Part shown: in pieces, positions 12,701 to 31,700 of the stretch
How positions within the stretch are numbered: the stretch's first letter is position 1
Layout: every line of letters begins with the position of its first letter
Source of the DNA: Chondrilla cf. caribensis
Lineage: Eukaryota > Porifera > Demospongiae > Chondrillida > Chondrillidae
Reading direction: 5' to 3'
DNA: 45,000 nt
Assembly (NCBI GenBank): GCA_964020155.1
Contig: OZ026555.1
Coordinates: 1,057,515-1,102,514, forward strand
Program-made: the position numbers and the translations under genes
Notes under the pieces: generated by a model
What the model was told of the DNA's origin: nothing
The model's input: the letters and a program-made list of their open reading frames with translations, nothing else
Database searches by the model: none

Positions 12701-13801
12701 TGGGATGGTAACTCTGGTATGGATTCACGTAACCACCACATGTTCTCTAGTGTCAGTGGATGGTTCAGGACAGGACTGGTCGGGCTGGAACTTGTTCATG
12801 GTGCTTCTCTCTTCTCAGCTGTGGAGCTATGGCCAGCCAGAATAACAGACCTTATCCATGCTAGTACCAGCTTCAGTTATCCTCATAAGCTGGAGTTCAG
12901 CTGGAAGCAGTACCCACGTCGTGTATGTTTCAAGTTCCCTGAACATCCACCCGGAGATAACATATTGTTCGGGGACCGTAAGACCTATACTGTGTCATGT
13001 CCCAGCGAGGATAGCATAATTGAAGAAGTTCTGTTTGCTTCTTTTGGTACACCAAAAGGAACATGTGGTCACATGACAAAAGGTGAATGTCATGTGACAG
13101 GAAGTGAAGAAAAAGTTAGAAAGTTGTGCGTGGGGAAACAAGTCTGTACCATCCCAGTGACGCAGGAATATTTAGGCTTGGACTGTGCTCACTATGAAAC
13201 AAAATGGCTCCACGTTGATGTGCAGTGCAGTAGGACGGCTACGTACCACGATGTGGAGGTGAATGTTACCATTCCGGTAGGTGGGTCTGCAACCCTCCAT
13301 CTCCCTTCTCACGGAGCAAGGTCCATGTCTGTGTACGATGACGGGATGCTCGTGTGGAAAGACGGCAGACCCAGTGGTTTGACAAGTGGTTTGCACACCC
13401 TTGAGTGGGAGGAGAAGACTGACACACTAGCCATACAGCTTGAAAGTGGACGCTACCACCTGACGACCAAGACCACTGACCCCGAGAAGATCATCAACTC
13501 CCACTTTCACAACGAGACTGCTACTTTGGAGTGTCCCGTGGGAATGACAGTTAGGAAGATTATGTTTGCGTCCTATGGGAACCCCCAGGCTGGTACTGTG
13601 GGGAAAAACCCTTCAGGCTACAGCGTGGGTTGGTGTCATGCCCTCACATCCAGGCGAGTCGTAGAAGACCTCTGCATGGGGAAGACTAAATGCGAAGTGA
13701 GAGTGAGCGAAGAAGAATTTGGTAGGCTCTACTGCTTGAAGAGCATGTCGAAGAATCCCACACTGGCTGTTGCTTACGCTTGTAGTAAAACATTTGTGTA
13801 A
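9732..13801 (+). CDS. secreted GH78 alpha-L-rhamnosidase with two SUEL-type lectin domains
   Basis: Predicted to hydrolyse terminal alpha-L-rhamnose outside the cell. Exons 9732-10704 and 11331-13801 join with matching phase (G|GT) to give 1147 residues. The ATG was chosen because it starts a clear signal peptide (MLQLLVLVTLFAAPTAG). The in-frame codon at 9687 is GTG. An N-terminal beta-sandwich region is followed by the (alpha/alpha)6 catalytic domain with the GH78 signature TDCPQRNERLGWMGDAG (D502, E508, D515) and PATSIWELW (E777, the expected catalytic base region). A SUEL/galactose-binding lectin domain (about 870-958, paired Cys, FASFGTP, GECHV, CVGKQVC) is inserted before the C-terminal rhamnosidase beta domain (about 960-1045). 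A second lectin domain (about 1052-1145, FASYGNP, CMGKTKC) ends the protein. Many N-x-S/T sites support secretion. Lectins of this family include the rhamnose-binding egg lectins, so the domains may anchor the enzyme to its own substrate. Confidence 0.92.
10705..11330 (+). other. single intron of the rhamnosidase gene
   Basis: GTAAGT donor at 10705 and CTCTCTAG acceptor ending at 11330. It holds several imperfect copies of a CAGCTGTCATCATCCCCCT motif around 11033-11100 and no other feature. Confidence 0.9.
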
Positions 13802-14077
13802 ACTTTAGCATACAACAGTGATGTTGTATGTAGCATTATTATAACAACAGTACGTATGCTAAGTAATAATACAGTAATAGTATAGTACGCAACAGCTGTG
13901 TCTCAACTTCTTATTATGTACTAACATACGTAGCGATGTAGTTATGATGTAATTATTGTTGACGTTCTATAATTAGTAGCGAAGGGAAACAAGTAGGGAT
14001 TTCTTGGAACCAGTCTATAGAGAAGGCATAGTTAGAGTGCTTCATCTCTCTCGGATGAGCGACGTGTCTACTCGAAA

Positions 14078-20358
<6,281 letters not shown>

Positions 20359-20568
20359 AATGTGCAGTAGAAGTGCCGTTTTATAACTGTGGATCAATGC
20401 ATTATGTATCATCCAACTAAAAATTGTTAGTAACACTGAAGTTTTCATGAGACTGAAGTTTGTATTGGTTGTTGTTAATGTTTTTTTTGTAGAACTATAG
20501 CTACACATCAAATAATATGCATATACGCTTAAATTTGTTTACAACATGAGATGCATACAGGTGCTGCG

Positions 20569-20574
20569 AATAAA
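20569..20574 (+). terminator. candidate polyadenylation signal AATAAA of the coiled-coil gene
   Basis: AATAAA lies 211 bp after the stop at 20358, on the correct strand, and is the first canonical hexamer I see downstream. Confidence 0.6.
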
Positions 20575-20639
20575 CTGCATAAACTATGCATATATGATCA
20601 AGAGTCGGAGAATTGCCAGATTTGAACTGGAAAGATTAT

Positions 20640-20765
20640 ATTTCTGATCCGAACCGCGGATTTACGCGTGTTGATGTATGCGTGGCGCGCGCGAGCGATC
20701 ACGTGCATGCAGGAGCGCGTGAGCGAAATTCGTCACCAGCGCCAGCACACGAGGCATTTTACTCT
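20640..20765. promoter_or_regulatory. CpG-rich patch, possible promoter
   Basis: A dense CpG cluster (for example GGCGCGCGCGAGCGATCACG) stands out from the AT-rich surroundings. It precedes a plausible splice donor (TTG|GTAAGTAATG at 20842) and acceptor (TTTCAG ending at 20954), so it may drive a short spliced transcript. I find no convincing coding exon attached. Confidence 0.4.
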
Positions 20766-20769
20766 TTGT

Positions 20770-21270
20770 GACCAGGTTTGTATTAAGAGACAGTTCACCA
20801 CTTAAGAGCGGATGATACACGTGTATATCCAAGTTTAATTGGTAAGTAATGTCCTTATTTCACATATTTACGTCTTTGTACGTTAGTTTACAACTAGAAC
20901 TATGACTTATGAGTTTACAACTACGACTATGATTTGTAATTTTATATCTTTCAGGATCATAGATATTTACCTCCCATCCACATCTGAATGTAATCACAGC
21001 TGAATCTCACCAAATGACTCTTGAAGGGCAATGAGAGAACAATCAAGTTCTATTTCACTATAATTGTGACGAAACGAGTTGATTGTCAAACTCGAACTTG
21101 GTACACTATGCTCCGCACTAAGACTAACTTTGTCAGAAAACATGCGATAAATGGAATTTATCGTTTCCTCAGGTGGAGTAGTGAGCTGGGAAGAGATTTT
21201 CAGACAGAAAATGATATTCTGAAGCAGGTCTGGTCTACCCCAGGCCTTCACATATGAAGTCACTATGTTC
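20770..21270 (+). ncRNA. possible spliced noncoding transcript
   Basis: A possible exon (about 20770-20841), an intron (20842-20954, GTAAGT to TTTCAG) and a following exon-like stretch. ORFs of 78 and 89 residues exist on opposite strands over 20994-21263 but match no family I know. This is suggestive only. It could equally be the 5' UTR of something else. Confidence 0.2.
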
Positions 21271-21410
21271 TATGTAAGTTAATAGTAGCCTTATCACACG
21301 GTCATTGATAGTTATATGTAAATCATATGGTGCATATACTTTTAAACCATTACTTCACGTGTTCTTTATATAATTAGAATGGAATTTGTCTGGGTCTGTA
21401 TAGAGTGCAT

Positions 21411-21563
21411 GGGACCTGGTTTATCCACCCACGTTCATTCTTTATGAATTGTCCATACATCGTGTCTCGTTCATGCCGGACTCAGTGGAAGGAAATAGCA
21501 AAGAAGTGTTGGATGAATGAGGTTAACTTCAAGATAATCCATGTGCATGGTGGATAAACCCAT
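21411..21563. mobile_element. MITE-like element, second copy of the family at 16684
   Basis: Starts GGGACCTGGTTTATCCACCC and ends GGTGGATAAACCC, an inverted match. It contains GTTGGATGAATGAGGTT, shared with the 16684 copy. It is intergenic. From 21564 to 22517 I see only AT-rich sequence with AATAAA-like signals on the minus strand near 21677-21682 and 21815-21820, possible 3' ends for the gene at 22741. Confidence 0.6.
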
Positions 21564-22517
21564 AGCTGGTGCAACTGTATACCCGACTGCAATTGATACT
21601 TTATCAAGTAGTAAAGACGTGAAATTAATATCACTCGAATCAATTAATGTAAATACAGCAAATTGTTATTAATAGCTTTATTAATATGAAAATAGTACAT
21701 ACTGTTAGGCTGAATAATTACACAGTAGTTTGTAGATATGATATAAAGCCAATACATTGGAATATTATAGTAGTATACGTAGGTATATGCTTAGTCTTAA
21801 CTAACAGTAATAATTTTATTCTCGACCCAGATACTGGTGTCGCGTCTCAGCAAACGGAATTGATCTCTCCGATTCAATCTACATATTGGACCTTTTCAGC
21901 AACTGCAGAATAAGAGGAGCGAGATTGAATGTATGCCCATTGTATGGATATGTTCTGTGAAATACGTATGCATGCACTTAATCTTATAGTAAAAGTGTGT
22001 GTGGATCCAGGAGTGAAGTGTGCACCAATTTAGAAGTGTAATGTGCAATGCAGTAAAGTTTAGAGATAGGCTACATGATGTAATAGTGTATAAATGCACA
22101 TATGTAATTATGACTCACCAACACTGCCTTGATCCTTTCTGACCTTACATTGGATAGTTCCCAATCTCTGAACTGAGTACCATCAGGGGAGGAAAACCAC
22201 AATTATGCAGCAGTTCATAGCAGATGATAACTTAGGGTGATTGTTATGTTATGATGGTAACTTCCCTTGATAAAAATTGCATGGATTCAAGTGGACGTAT
22301 GCATCATGTCACATTAATTTAAATTGTGCATATCAATATTGTTGTTCAGAATATTTATGAGTATTACAGATTCTATGTGCGGACATACTTGAGGTCTGTG
22401 CTTGATCTGCTTGTGTATCAGGCTTTTTGAAGGTCCCAGTAAACTCATTGGGATCGAGATCTGGATATTGGTTAGTACATAATATACTGTCAATGTTGGC
22501 CTGCACTTGTGTGAGTA

Positions 22518-22564
22518 TTTGTATGTGTGTGTGTGTGCGTGTGTTTGTGTGCATGTGTGTGTGT

Positions 22565-22656
<92 letters not shown>

Positions 22657-22660
22657 ATGT
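22518..22660. repeat. TG microsatellite downstream of the repeat-protein gene
   Basis: About 140 bp of TG with ACATGTGCATG repeats at its end. It lies just past the minus-strand stop at 22741, so it is CA-rich in that gene's 3' UTR if transcribed. Confidence 0.95.
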
Positions 22661-22740
22661 GCATGTACATGTGCATGTATGTTTGAGCCTCCAATGGTGT
22701 GTGTTTGCCAACATGTAGCAGTACACAGTGTGAACACATA

Positions 22741-25700
22741 TTAATCACCATCATCAAATTTCATCTTCATGCTGAGAGAATCAAAAGCACGTTTTGGCTC
22801 TGCCAGAAGTGAACAAAAGATACAAACAAGAGTCATTACAACCATGATATCAATCCTGCATACATACGAATAGCTACTGTCTGATATGCTATATACAGCA
22901 TTGCCAGTACACATTTATACTACTAAATGTAACTGTTGCTGTATTATATGATGTGACATTGTTTAGTACATACAGTGTGCAGTGTATGCATTAATTCTTT
23001 CCCAGACAGGTAAATTCTTATATTAGCGGTTTAATACCCCACAAATGTCCTTCTGAAATGTGATATTCAAGTACTATATTTATTTTAATTAATTCTTGTT
23101 CATGAATTCAGCCAAGATTAATTTTCCAAATTAACATTAACAAGATTTCACAGTATATTGCCATCATGTAGGATGTATATGACTAGCATCATTTTCAACA
23201 ATTTGATATGTACTGCAGCTGTATATGTACGTATGTACAACATTCTATAACAAACACGGAGCGTATACATCATACTCCACACTTGTGGTGGTCTCATATA
23301 TCACAGTATATATTACACATACACTGAATGTAATAATGGTTATGTAAAAGTGCATGTCTCATATTTACTTGACAGGTGAGGGTTTGCTTTCTCAAAGTCT
23401 GGGGTGCTGTATATTCCATCCAAAGATTCTGTATCTATATCAGATGAAGGAGTGTAGTAATTAATAATTTTTGAATTGTTACAGATAGGTACTAAATCAA
23501 GTACATATTATGTCAATTCTACTAGTTTGATGTGTAAAGGAGAAAATGACCTACCCTGTAAGTGTGATTTTATGCACAGGACAGAGTTTGAATGTTATTT
23601 ACCTGTGTACTGAGACTGACTGAAATGCATGGTCATGCCCGCAGAATCGTAAATTGGATCTCCACCTCCGAAAGGATCTGTAAGTGACAGAGAGAAGAGT
23701 TTCTAATTGGATTAACATTGCATGTAAATACAGAAAATTCTTGTGTTTGTGTGTAAACACGAATACCCATCTACAACATCACAGTGGAGCCAACTTGGAG
23801 GACAGAGTTAAAATTGTTGCTTCACAAAGCACATTTTGAGGTTACCGAACCAAAATCCACTTTGTTGCAGTCACTGAATTTATGCATAAAATATATTATG
23901 GAGTTTGAAGTGGACAACCTCACTACTTTGTGCATGGAGAGCTGATTCCACTGTGTCCATTAATTAGATATTATGCTGTAACTAGTACTAGTATAGAATT
24001 ATAACAATGTATGTGTGGGCCCCTGAGTGGTTGCCTGTGTGCATGAAATGCCCAACTGTACAGTGCATGTAATGTGTGCACATCTGCATGTGTGTAACGA
24101 GTGCAGATTAACCAACCTGAATTGCCAAATGGGTCTCCGTAAACTGGATTTGGTACCGAAAGATTAAATGGAGCTGTACATATGAGAGATGATGATAGTA
24201 CAGTAAATAATTAGTACTCAACTGCACACATATATCTATATCTATGCATACACATTAATACTGCTAGAGTAAGTGTTGGGACATTTAATATGTAACTGGT
24301 TTGCTCATCCATATGAATGATGTATACAAACCTGTGAATGCGAGTTCTTCATATGTTGGATTATCGTAATGTGGATTAGGTGGATCTGTGGTAGTGGATA
24401 AAGCAGTCAGCAGAGTACAATTTGTGCAATTTTTGTTGAGTGTAGCTTGTGAAAAGTGAAGGTTACAACATACAATCTGTGAAGATAATTATGTATGTAT
24501 TCGTATTAAATACTGTATTATTTTACATTACTGTGTATACACAGGCACACACACAATACACAAATTGCATACAAAATATCATTATGCACGCAAACTATGT
24601 GCACATAATAATACAGGTACAAAGTAATGGTTTGTGGTGTGTCTACGTAATAGAAAATGTATTGATCTATAGGGATGGTGCAGAAAAAAATGGCCGTGCC
24701 ATATAATGCATACATTAATGTTGTGCGTAAATATCGCCTATGAAAAGGTATTAAGCCCAAGCGGGTGTGTAATAGAAACCGGATTGAGCTACGATGACCA
24801 TAATGTAATAGAAACCGGATTGATCTACGATGACCATAATGTAAAAGAAACCGGATTGATCTACGATGACCATAATGTAATAGAAACCGGATTGATCTAC
24901 GATGACCATAATGTAAAAGAAACCGGATTGATCTACGATGACCATAATGTAATAGAAACCGGATTGATCTACGATGACCATAATGTAATAGAAACCGGAT
25001 TGATCTACGATGACCATAATGTGCGTATGTTTCCACTTACTTCCTGAGACTTCTCCATAAGCCGGGTTCTCAAAACCAGGGTTTTCAAATCCTGCAGGTA
25101 TGCAAACATGTACATACATGAACTTAATGATTTTACAATTTACTGAAATCAAATTATTAATTTTATTGATCTACGTAGTATGCAAACTGTACGGGCTATA
25201 TAGTATAATTTAAATTAATACAGTATATTTATTGTATAATGTGAGCTCACCTCCAGAAACATCTCCATAACCTGGGTTCTCATAGCCAGAATTGCTCAAT
25301 CCTGTATGTAGCATGAAAACACTATATAAATATAACTGTATAGAAGTGATTCGAAATCAGAGTACCAAAATTTTGGATGTTTTGACTCCCAAAATGTAGA
25401 TCATATCTTCCATTCAATACAAATATATAAATTCGTTTGTTGGTATGTATGTATGTATGTGTATGCATAGTATTGAATACACACATACGTATTTCAAGTA
25501 CTGTGGTATGTACGTATATTCACATTAGCACAGAACTTACCAAGTGGAGATTCAGACGGGCTATGTTGCTTCTTCTTCTTTTTCCTCCTGTGTGTGTAAT
25601 AGGACGACTATGTATTATAATAGTGTTATCATGTCTGTAAATAAACAATGTTTTATACGTACATCATGCTGTGAAACTCGTGAAACAAACCAAAAAGACC

Positions 25701-28700
25701 CACAAAATTCGTTCTTGTGATCAAATGTTATTAATATTGGTGTTTAGCAACCTATATTATATATGTACTCCATTACTATAATAGAAACCTTACAAAGTTC
25801 AAGAATTGGCTTGGGTTAGGTGGCATTTTGTCTTAAGAGTGTTTGTTTCAAAATGCCCCACCAAGTGTGCAGCATACAACCAAATATTTCACTAGAATTC
25901 TCCTTTGTACAATATATTATTGTTGTGTTGTGCTCCTATGTATTGAACGGAACACGTACTGTAACAGAGAATTCTCGTTAATCTGCAACCTCTTTATCCG
26001 CCAAACCCTTTAAAATTACATCCACCACAATTTTTCAGTACCAGTATAATGTAAAAGTACCAATGAATATCCAGTTAATCTACCAAACTTGTTAATCCAC
26101 CATATTCTATAAAAACGAATTACAGAGGATTAATGAGTGTTCACTGTAGATGTATGCGCACTTACCTTACACGACGAATGCAGAGAGCAGCGATGATCAA
26201 ACACACCAAAATGATCCCAGCAAACAGGGCTGTAAGAGCCAGAGGAAGACCGAGTGTCACACTGGGGGGCTGTGTTGTATCATCAACGATAAGATTCTCT
26301 GTTGTTCCTTCAGATGTAAAAGGTACTGATGTAGATGTTGAAGTGTATATGGTGGTAGGCATAGGAACTACATCATCATCTCCACTAGGTGATAATGTTG
26401 GTTGTACTCCTCCAACATTGGTGGTTGACGCATCTCCAGTCTGTACAGTCTGTGTGTTAGTAGATCCTGTTGGTTGTACTCCTCCAACATCGTTGGTTGA
26501 CACATCTCCAGTCTGGACGGTCTGTGTGTTAGGGGATCCTGTTGGTTGTACTCCTCCAACATTGGTTGTTGACACATCTCCAGTCTGTACAGTCTGTATT
26601 GTCTGTGTGTTAGGGGATCCTGTTGGTTGTACTCCTCCAACATCGGTTGTTGACACATCTCCAGTCTGTACAGTCTGTGTGTTAGTAGATCCTGTTGGTT
26701 GTACTCCTCCAACATTGTTGGTTGACACATCTCCAGTCTGTACAGTCTGTGTGTTAGGGGATCCTGTTGGTTGTACTCCTCCAACATTGTTGGTTGACAC
26801 ATCTCCAGTCTGTACAGTCTGTGTGTTAAGGGATCCTGTTGGTTGTACTCCTCCAACATTGGTTGTTGACACATCTCCAGTCTGTGCGGTCTGTGTGATA
26901 GGGGATCCTGTTGGTTGTACTCCTCCAACATTGTTGGTTGACACATCTCCAGTCTGTACAGTCTGTGTGTTAGGGGATCCTGTTGGTTGTACTCCTCCAA
27001 CATTGGTGTTTGACACATCTCCAGTCTGTACAGTGTGTGTGTTAGGGGATCCTGTTGGTTGTACTCCTCCAACATTGGTGTTTGACACATCTCCAGTCTG
27101 TACAGTCTGTGTGTTAAGGGATCCTGTTGGTTGTACTCCTCCAACATTGTTGGTTGACACATCTCCAGTCTGTACAGTCTGTGTGTTAGGGGATCCTGTT
27201 GGTTGTACTCCTCCAACATTGGTTGTCGACACATCTCCTGTCTGTACAGTCTGTGTATTAGGGGATCCTGTTGGTTGTACTCCTCCAACATTGGTTGTTG
27301 ACACATCTCCAGTCTGTACAGTGTGTGTGTTAGGGGATCCTGTTGGCTGTACTCCTCCAACATTGGTGGTTGACACATCTCCAGTCTGTACAGTCTGTGT
27401 GTTAGTAGATCCTGTTGGTTGTACTCCTCCAACATTGTTGGTTGACACATCTCCAGTCTGTACAGTCTGTGTGTTGGGGGATCCTGTTGGTTGTACTCCT
27501 CCAACATTGGTTGTTGACACATCTCCAGTCTGTGCGGTCTGTGTGTTAGGGGATCCTGTTGGTTGTACTCCTCCAACATTGTTGGTTGACACATCTCCAG
27601 TCTGTACAGTCTGTGTGTTAGTAGATCCTGTTGGTTGTACTCCTCCAACATTGGTGTTTGACACATCTCCAGTCTGTACAGTGTGTGTGTTAGGGGATCC
27701 TGTTGGTTGTACTCCTCCAACATTGGTGTTTGACACATCTCCAGTCTGTACAGTCTGTGTGTTAAGGGATCCTGTTGGTTGTACTCCTCCAACATTGTTG
27801 GTTGACACATCTCCAGTCTGTACAGTCTGTGTGTTGGGGGATCCTGTTGGTTGTACTCCTCCAACATTGGTGGTTGATGCATCTCCTGTCTGTACAGTCT
27901 GTGTGTTAGTAGATCCTGTTGGTTGTACTCCTCCAACATTGGTTGTTGACACATCTCCAGTCTGTACAGTCTGTGTGTTGGGAGATCCTGTTGGTTGTAC
28001 TCCTCCAACATTGGTTGTCGACACATCTCCAGTCTGTACAGACTGTGTGTTAGGGGATCCTGTTGGTTGTACTCCTCCAACATTGGTTGTCAACACATCT
28101 CCAGTCTGTACAGTCTGTGTGTTGGGAGATCCTGTTGGTTGTACTCCTCCAACATTGGTTGTCGACACATCTCCAGTCTGTACAGTCTGTGTGGTAGAGG
28201 ATCCTGTTGGTTGTACTCCTCCAACATTGGTTGTCGACACATCTCCAGTCTGTACAGTCTGTGTGTTAGGGGATCCTGTTGGTTGTACTCCTCCAACATT
28301 GGTTGTTGACACATCTCCAGTCTGTACAGTCTGTGTGTTAGGGGATCCTGTTGGTTGTACTCCTCCAACATTGTTGGTTGACACATCTCCAGTCTGTACA
28401 GTGTGTGTGTTAGGGGATCCTGTTGGTTGTACTCCTCCAACATTGTTGGTTGACACATCTCCAGTCTGTACAGTCTGTGTGTTAGTAGATCCTGTTGGTT
28501 GTACTCCTCCAACATTGTTGGTTGACACATCTCCAGTCTGTACAGTCTGTGTGTTAGTAGATCCTGTTGGTTGTACTCCTCCAACATCGGTTGTCGACAC
28601 ATCTCCAGTCTGTACAGTCTGTGTGTTGGGAGATCCTGTTGGTTGTACTCCTCCAACATTGGTTGTCGACACATCTCCAGTCTGTACAGTCTGTGTGTTA

Positions 28701-31700
28701 CAGTGCTCGAAATAACGGTCGGACTTCGGACATTATCCGACCATTTTGGCCATTTGTCCGATCCAAAAATGCTGGGGTCGGACATTTGGCCGAGCACAAT
28801 TAAAGGGCTACTGCCATGAAAGCTGGTCTTAAATCACTTTGTTTAGTAATTAAACATCCGTGTTATTGTTAAAAATCGCCGTTCTTATTTCAAACGAGTG
28901 AAATTTGCAGTTTTTGTCTACAAAATCACCGAAAATCGGCCATTTTGAAATACGCGCAATGACGTCACAAACCACTATAACAACGTAGGGTATACATTGG
29001 ATAAGGAGATTTTTATAGTGAATTGTTGACTAGTAATGTATGAAGTGATAGTTTTACAGTGAATTTTAAGTTGCATTATGTGGCATGAAGATCCATACAA
29101 ACAATGTCTGACCCAGATTGAATATGTCCAACCCAAATCCAAAGTGCTCGGACATTTGTCCAACCACTTTTGTTTCCTTATTTCTAACACTGGTGTTAGT
29201 AGATCCTGTTGGTTGTACTCCTCCAACATTGGTGGTTGACACATCTCCAGTCTGTACAGTGTGTGTGTTAGGGGATCCTGTTGGTTGTACTCCTCCAACA
29301 TTGTTGGTTGACACATCTCCAGTCTGTACAGTCTGTGTGTTAGGGGATCCTGTTGGTTGTACTCCTCCAACATTGTTGGTTGACACATCTCCAGTCTGTA
29401 CAGTCTGTGTGTTGGGGGATCCTGTTGGTTGTACTCCTCCAACATTGGTGGTTGACACATCTCCAGTCTGTACAGTCTGTGTGTTAGTAGATCCTGTTGG
29501 TTGTACTCCTCCAACATTGGTTGTCAACACATCTCCAGTCTGTACAGTCTGTGTGTTAGGGGATCCTGTTGGTTGTACTCCTCCAACATTGGTTGTCGAC
29601 ACATCTCCAGTCTGTACAGTCTGTGTGTTAGTAGATCCTGTTGGTTGTACTCCTCCAACATCGGTTGTTGACACATCTCCAGTCTGTACAGTCTGTGTGT
29701 TAGGGGATCCAGTTGGTTGTACTCCTCCAACATCGTTGGTTGACACATCTCCAGTCTGTACGGTGTGTGTGTTAGTAGATCCTGTTGGTTGTACTCCTCC
29801 AACATTGGTTGTTGACACATCTCCAGTCTGTACAGTCTGTGTGTTAGTAGATCCTGTTGGTTGTACTCCTCCAACATTGGTTGTTGACACATCTCCAGTC
29901 TGTACAGTCTGTGTGTTAGGGGATCCTGTTATTAGTATGATATCAGTGGTTGTTGGTTGTATCATTTTGGAATTGCTCTGTGTTTTAACTACAGTCACTG
30001 TCTGTACAACCTGATTGTTGTCTTCACTATCGCTATCAGTTGTGCTGCCTTTACCATCACTCTCACTGCCACTTTCTTCTTCGTCAGTACCTTTCTTGCT
30101 GCCTTCATCACCACTCTCTTCTTTGTCACTGCCTTTCTTACTGCCTTCATCACCACTCTCTTCTTTGTCACTGCCTTTGTTGCTGCCTTCATCACCACTC
30201 TCTTCTTTGTCACTGCCTTTCTTACTGCCTTCGTCACCACTCTCTTCTTTGTTGCTGCCTTTCTTGCTGCCTTCGTCACCACTCTCTTCTGTGTCACTGC
30301 CTTTTTTACTGCCTTCATCACCACTCTCTTCTTTATCGCTGCCTTTCTTGCTGCCTTCATCACCACTCTCTTCTTTATCGCTGCCTTTCTTACTGCCTTC
30401 ATCACCACTCTCTTTTTCGCTGCCTTTCTTACTGCCTTCATCACCACTCTCTTCTTTGTCACTGCCTTTCTTGCTGCCTTCATCACCACTCCCTTCTTTG
30501 TCGCTGCCTTTCTTGCTGCCTTCATCACCACTCTCCTCTTTGTCGCTGCCTTTCTTACTGCCTTCATCACCACTCTCTTCTTTGTCACTGCCTTTCTTGC
30601 TGCCTTCATCACCACTCTCTTCTTTGTCGCTGCCTTTCTTACTGCCTTCATTATCACTCTCTTCTTTGTCACTGCCTTTCTTACTGCCTTCATCACCACT
30701 CTCTTCTTTGTCACTGCCTTTCTTACTACCTTCATCACCACTCTCCTCTTTGTCGCTGCCTTTCTTACTGCCTTCATCACCACTCTCTTCTTTATCGCTG
30801 CCTTTCTTGCTGCCTTCATCACCACTCTCTTCTTTGTCACTGCCTTTATTGCTACCTTCATCACCACTCTCTTCTTTGTCACTGCCTTTCTTACTGCCTT
30901 CATCACCACTCTCTTCTTTATTGTTGCCTTTCTTGCTGCCTTCATCACCACTCTCTTCTTTGTCACTACCTTTCATGTTGCCTTCATCACCACTCTCTTC
31001 TTTGTCACTGCCTTTCTTGCTACCTTCATCACCACTCTCTTCTTTGTCACTGCCTTTCTTGCTGCCTTCATCACCACTCTCTTCTTTGTCACTGCCTTTC
31101 TTACTACCTTCATCACCACTCTCCTTTTTGTCGCTGCCTTTCTTGCTGCCTTCATCATCACTCTCTTCTTTGTCGCTGCCTTTCTTACTGCCTTCATCAC
31201 CACTCTCTTCTTTGTCACTGCCTTTCTTGCTGCCTTCATCACCACTCTCTTCTTTGTCACTGCCTTTCTTGCTGCCTTCATCACCACTCTCTTCTTTGTC
31301 ACTGCCTTTCTTACTGCCTTCATCACCACTCTCTTCTTTGTCACTGCCTTTCTTACTGCCTTCATCACCACTCTCTTCTTTGTCACTGCCTTTCTTACTA
31401 CCTTCATCACCACTCTCCTCTTTGTCGCTGCCTTTCTTACTGCCTTCATCACCACTCTCTTCTTTATCGCTGCCTTTCTTGCTGCCTTCATCACCACTCT
31501 CTTCTTTGTCACTGCCTTTCTTGCTACCTTCATCACCACTCTCTTCTTTGTCGCTGCCTTTCTTACTGCCTTCATCACCACTCTCTTCTTTGTCACTGCC
31601 TTTCTTGCTGCCTTCATCACCACTCTCTTCTTTGTCACTGCCTTTATTGCTGCCTTCATCACCACTCTCTTCTTTGTCGCTGCCTTTCTTGCTGCCTTCA

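Noticed and set aside
26133..28715. Plus-strand 860-codon Cys-rich ORF (SPVCTVCVLGDPVGCTPP repeats)
   Set aside because: Antisense of the mucin array. The minus strand has the membrane helix, the stalk and the spliced tail in frame.
26368..28797. Minus-strand ORFs with MLEEYNQQDPLTHRLYRLEM repeats
   Set aside because: A shifted frame of the 72-bp units. It ends before the membrane helix and is not connected to any exon.
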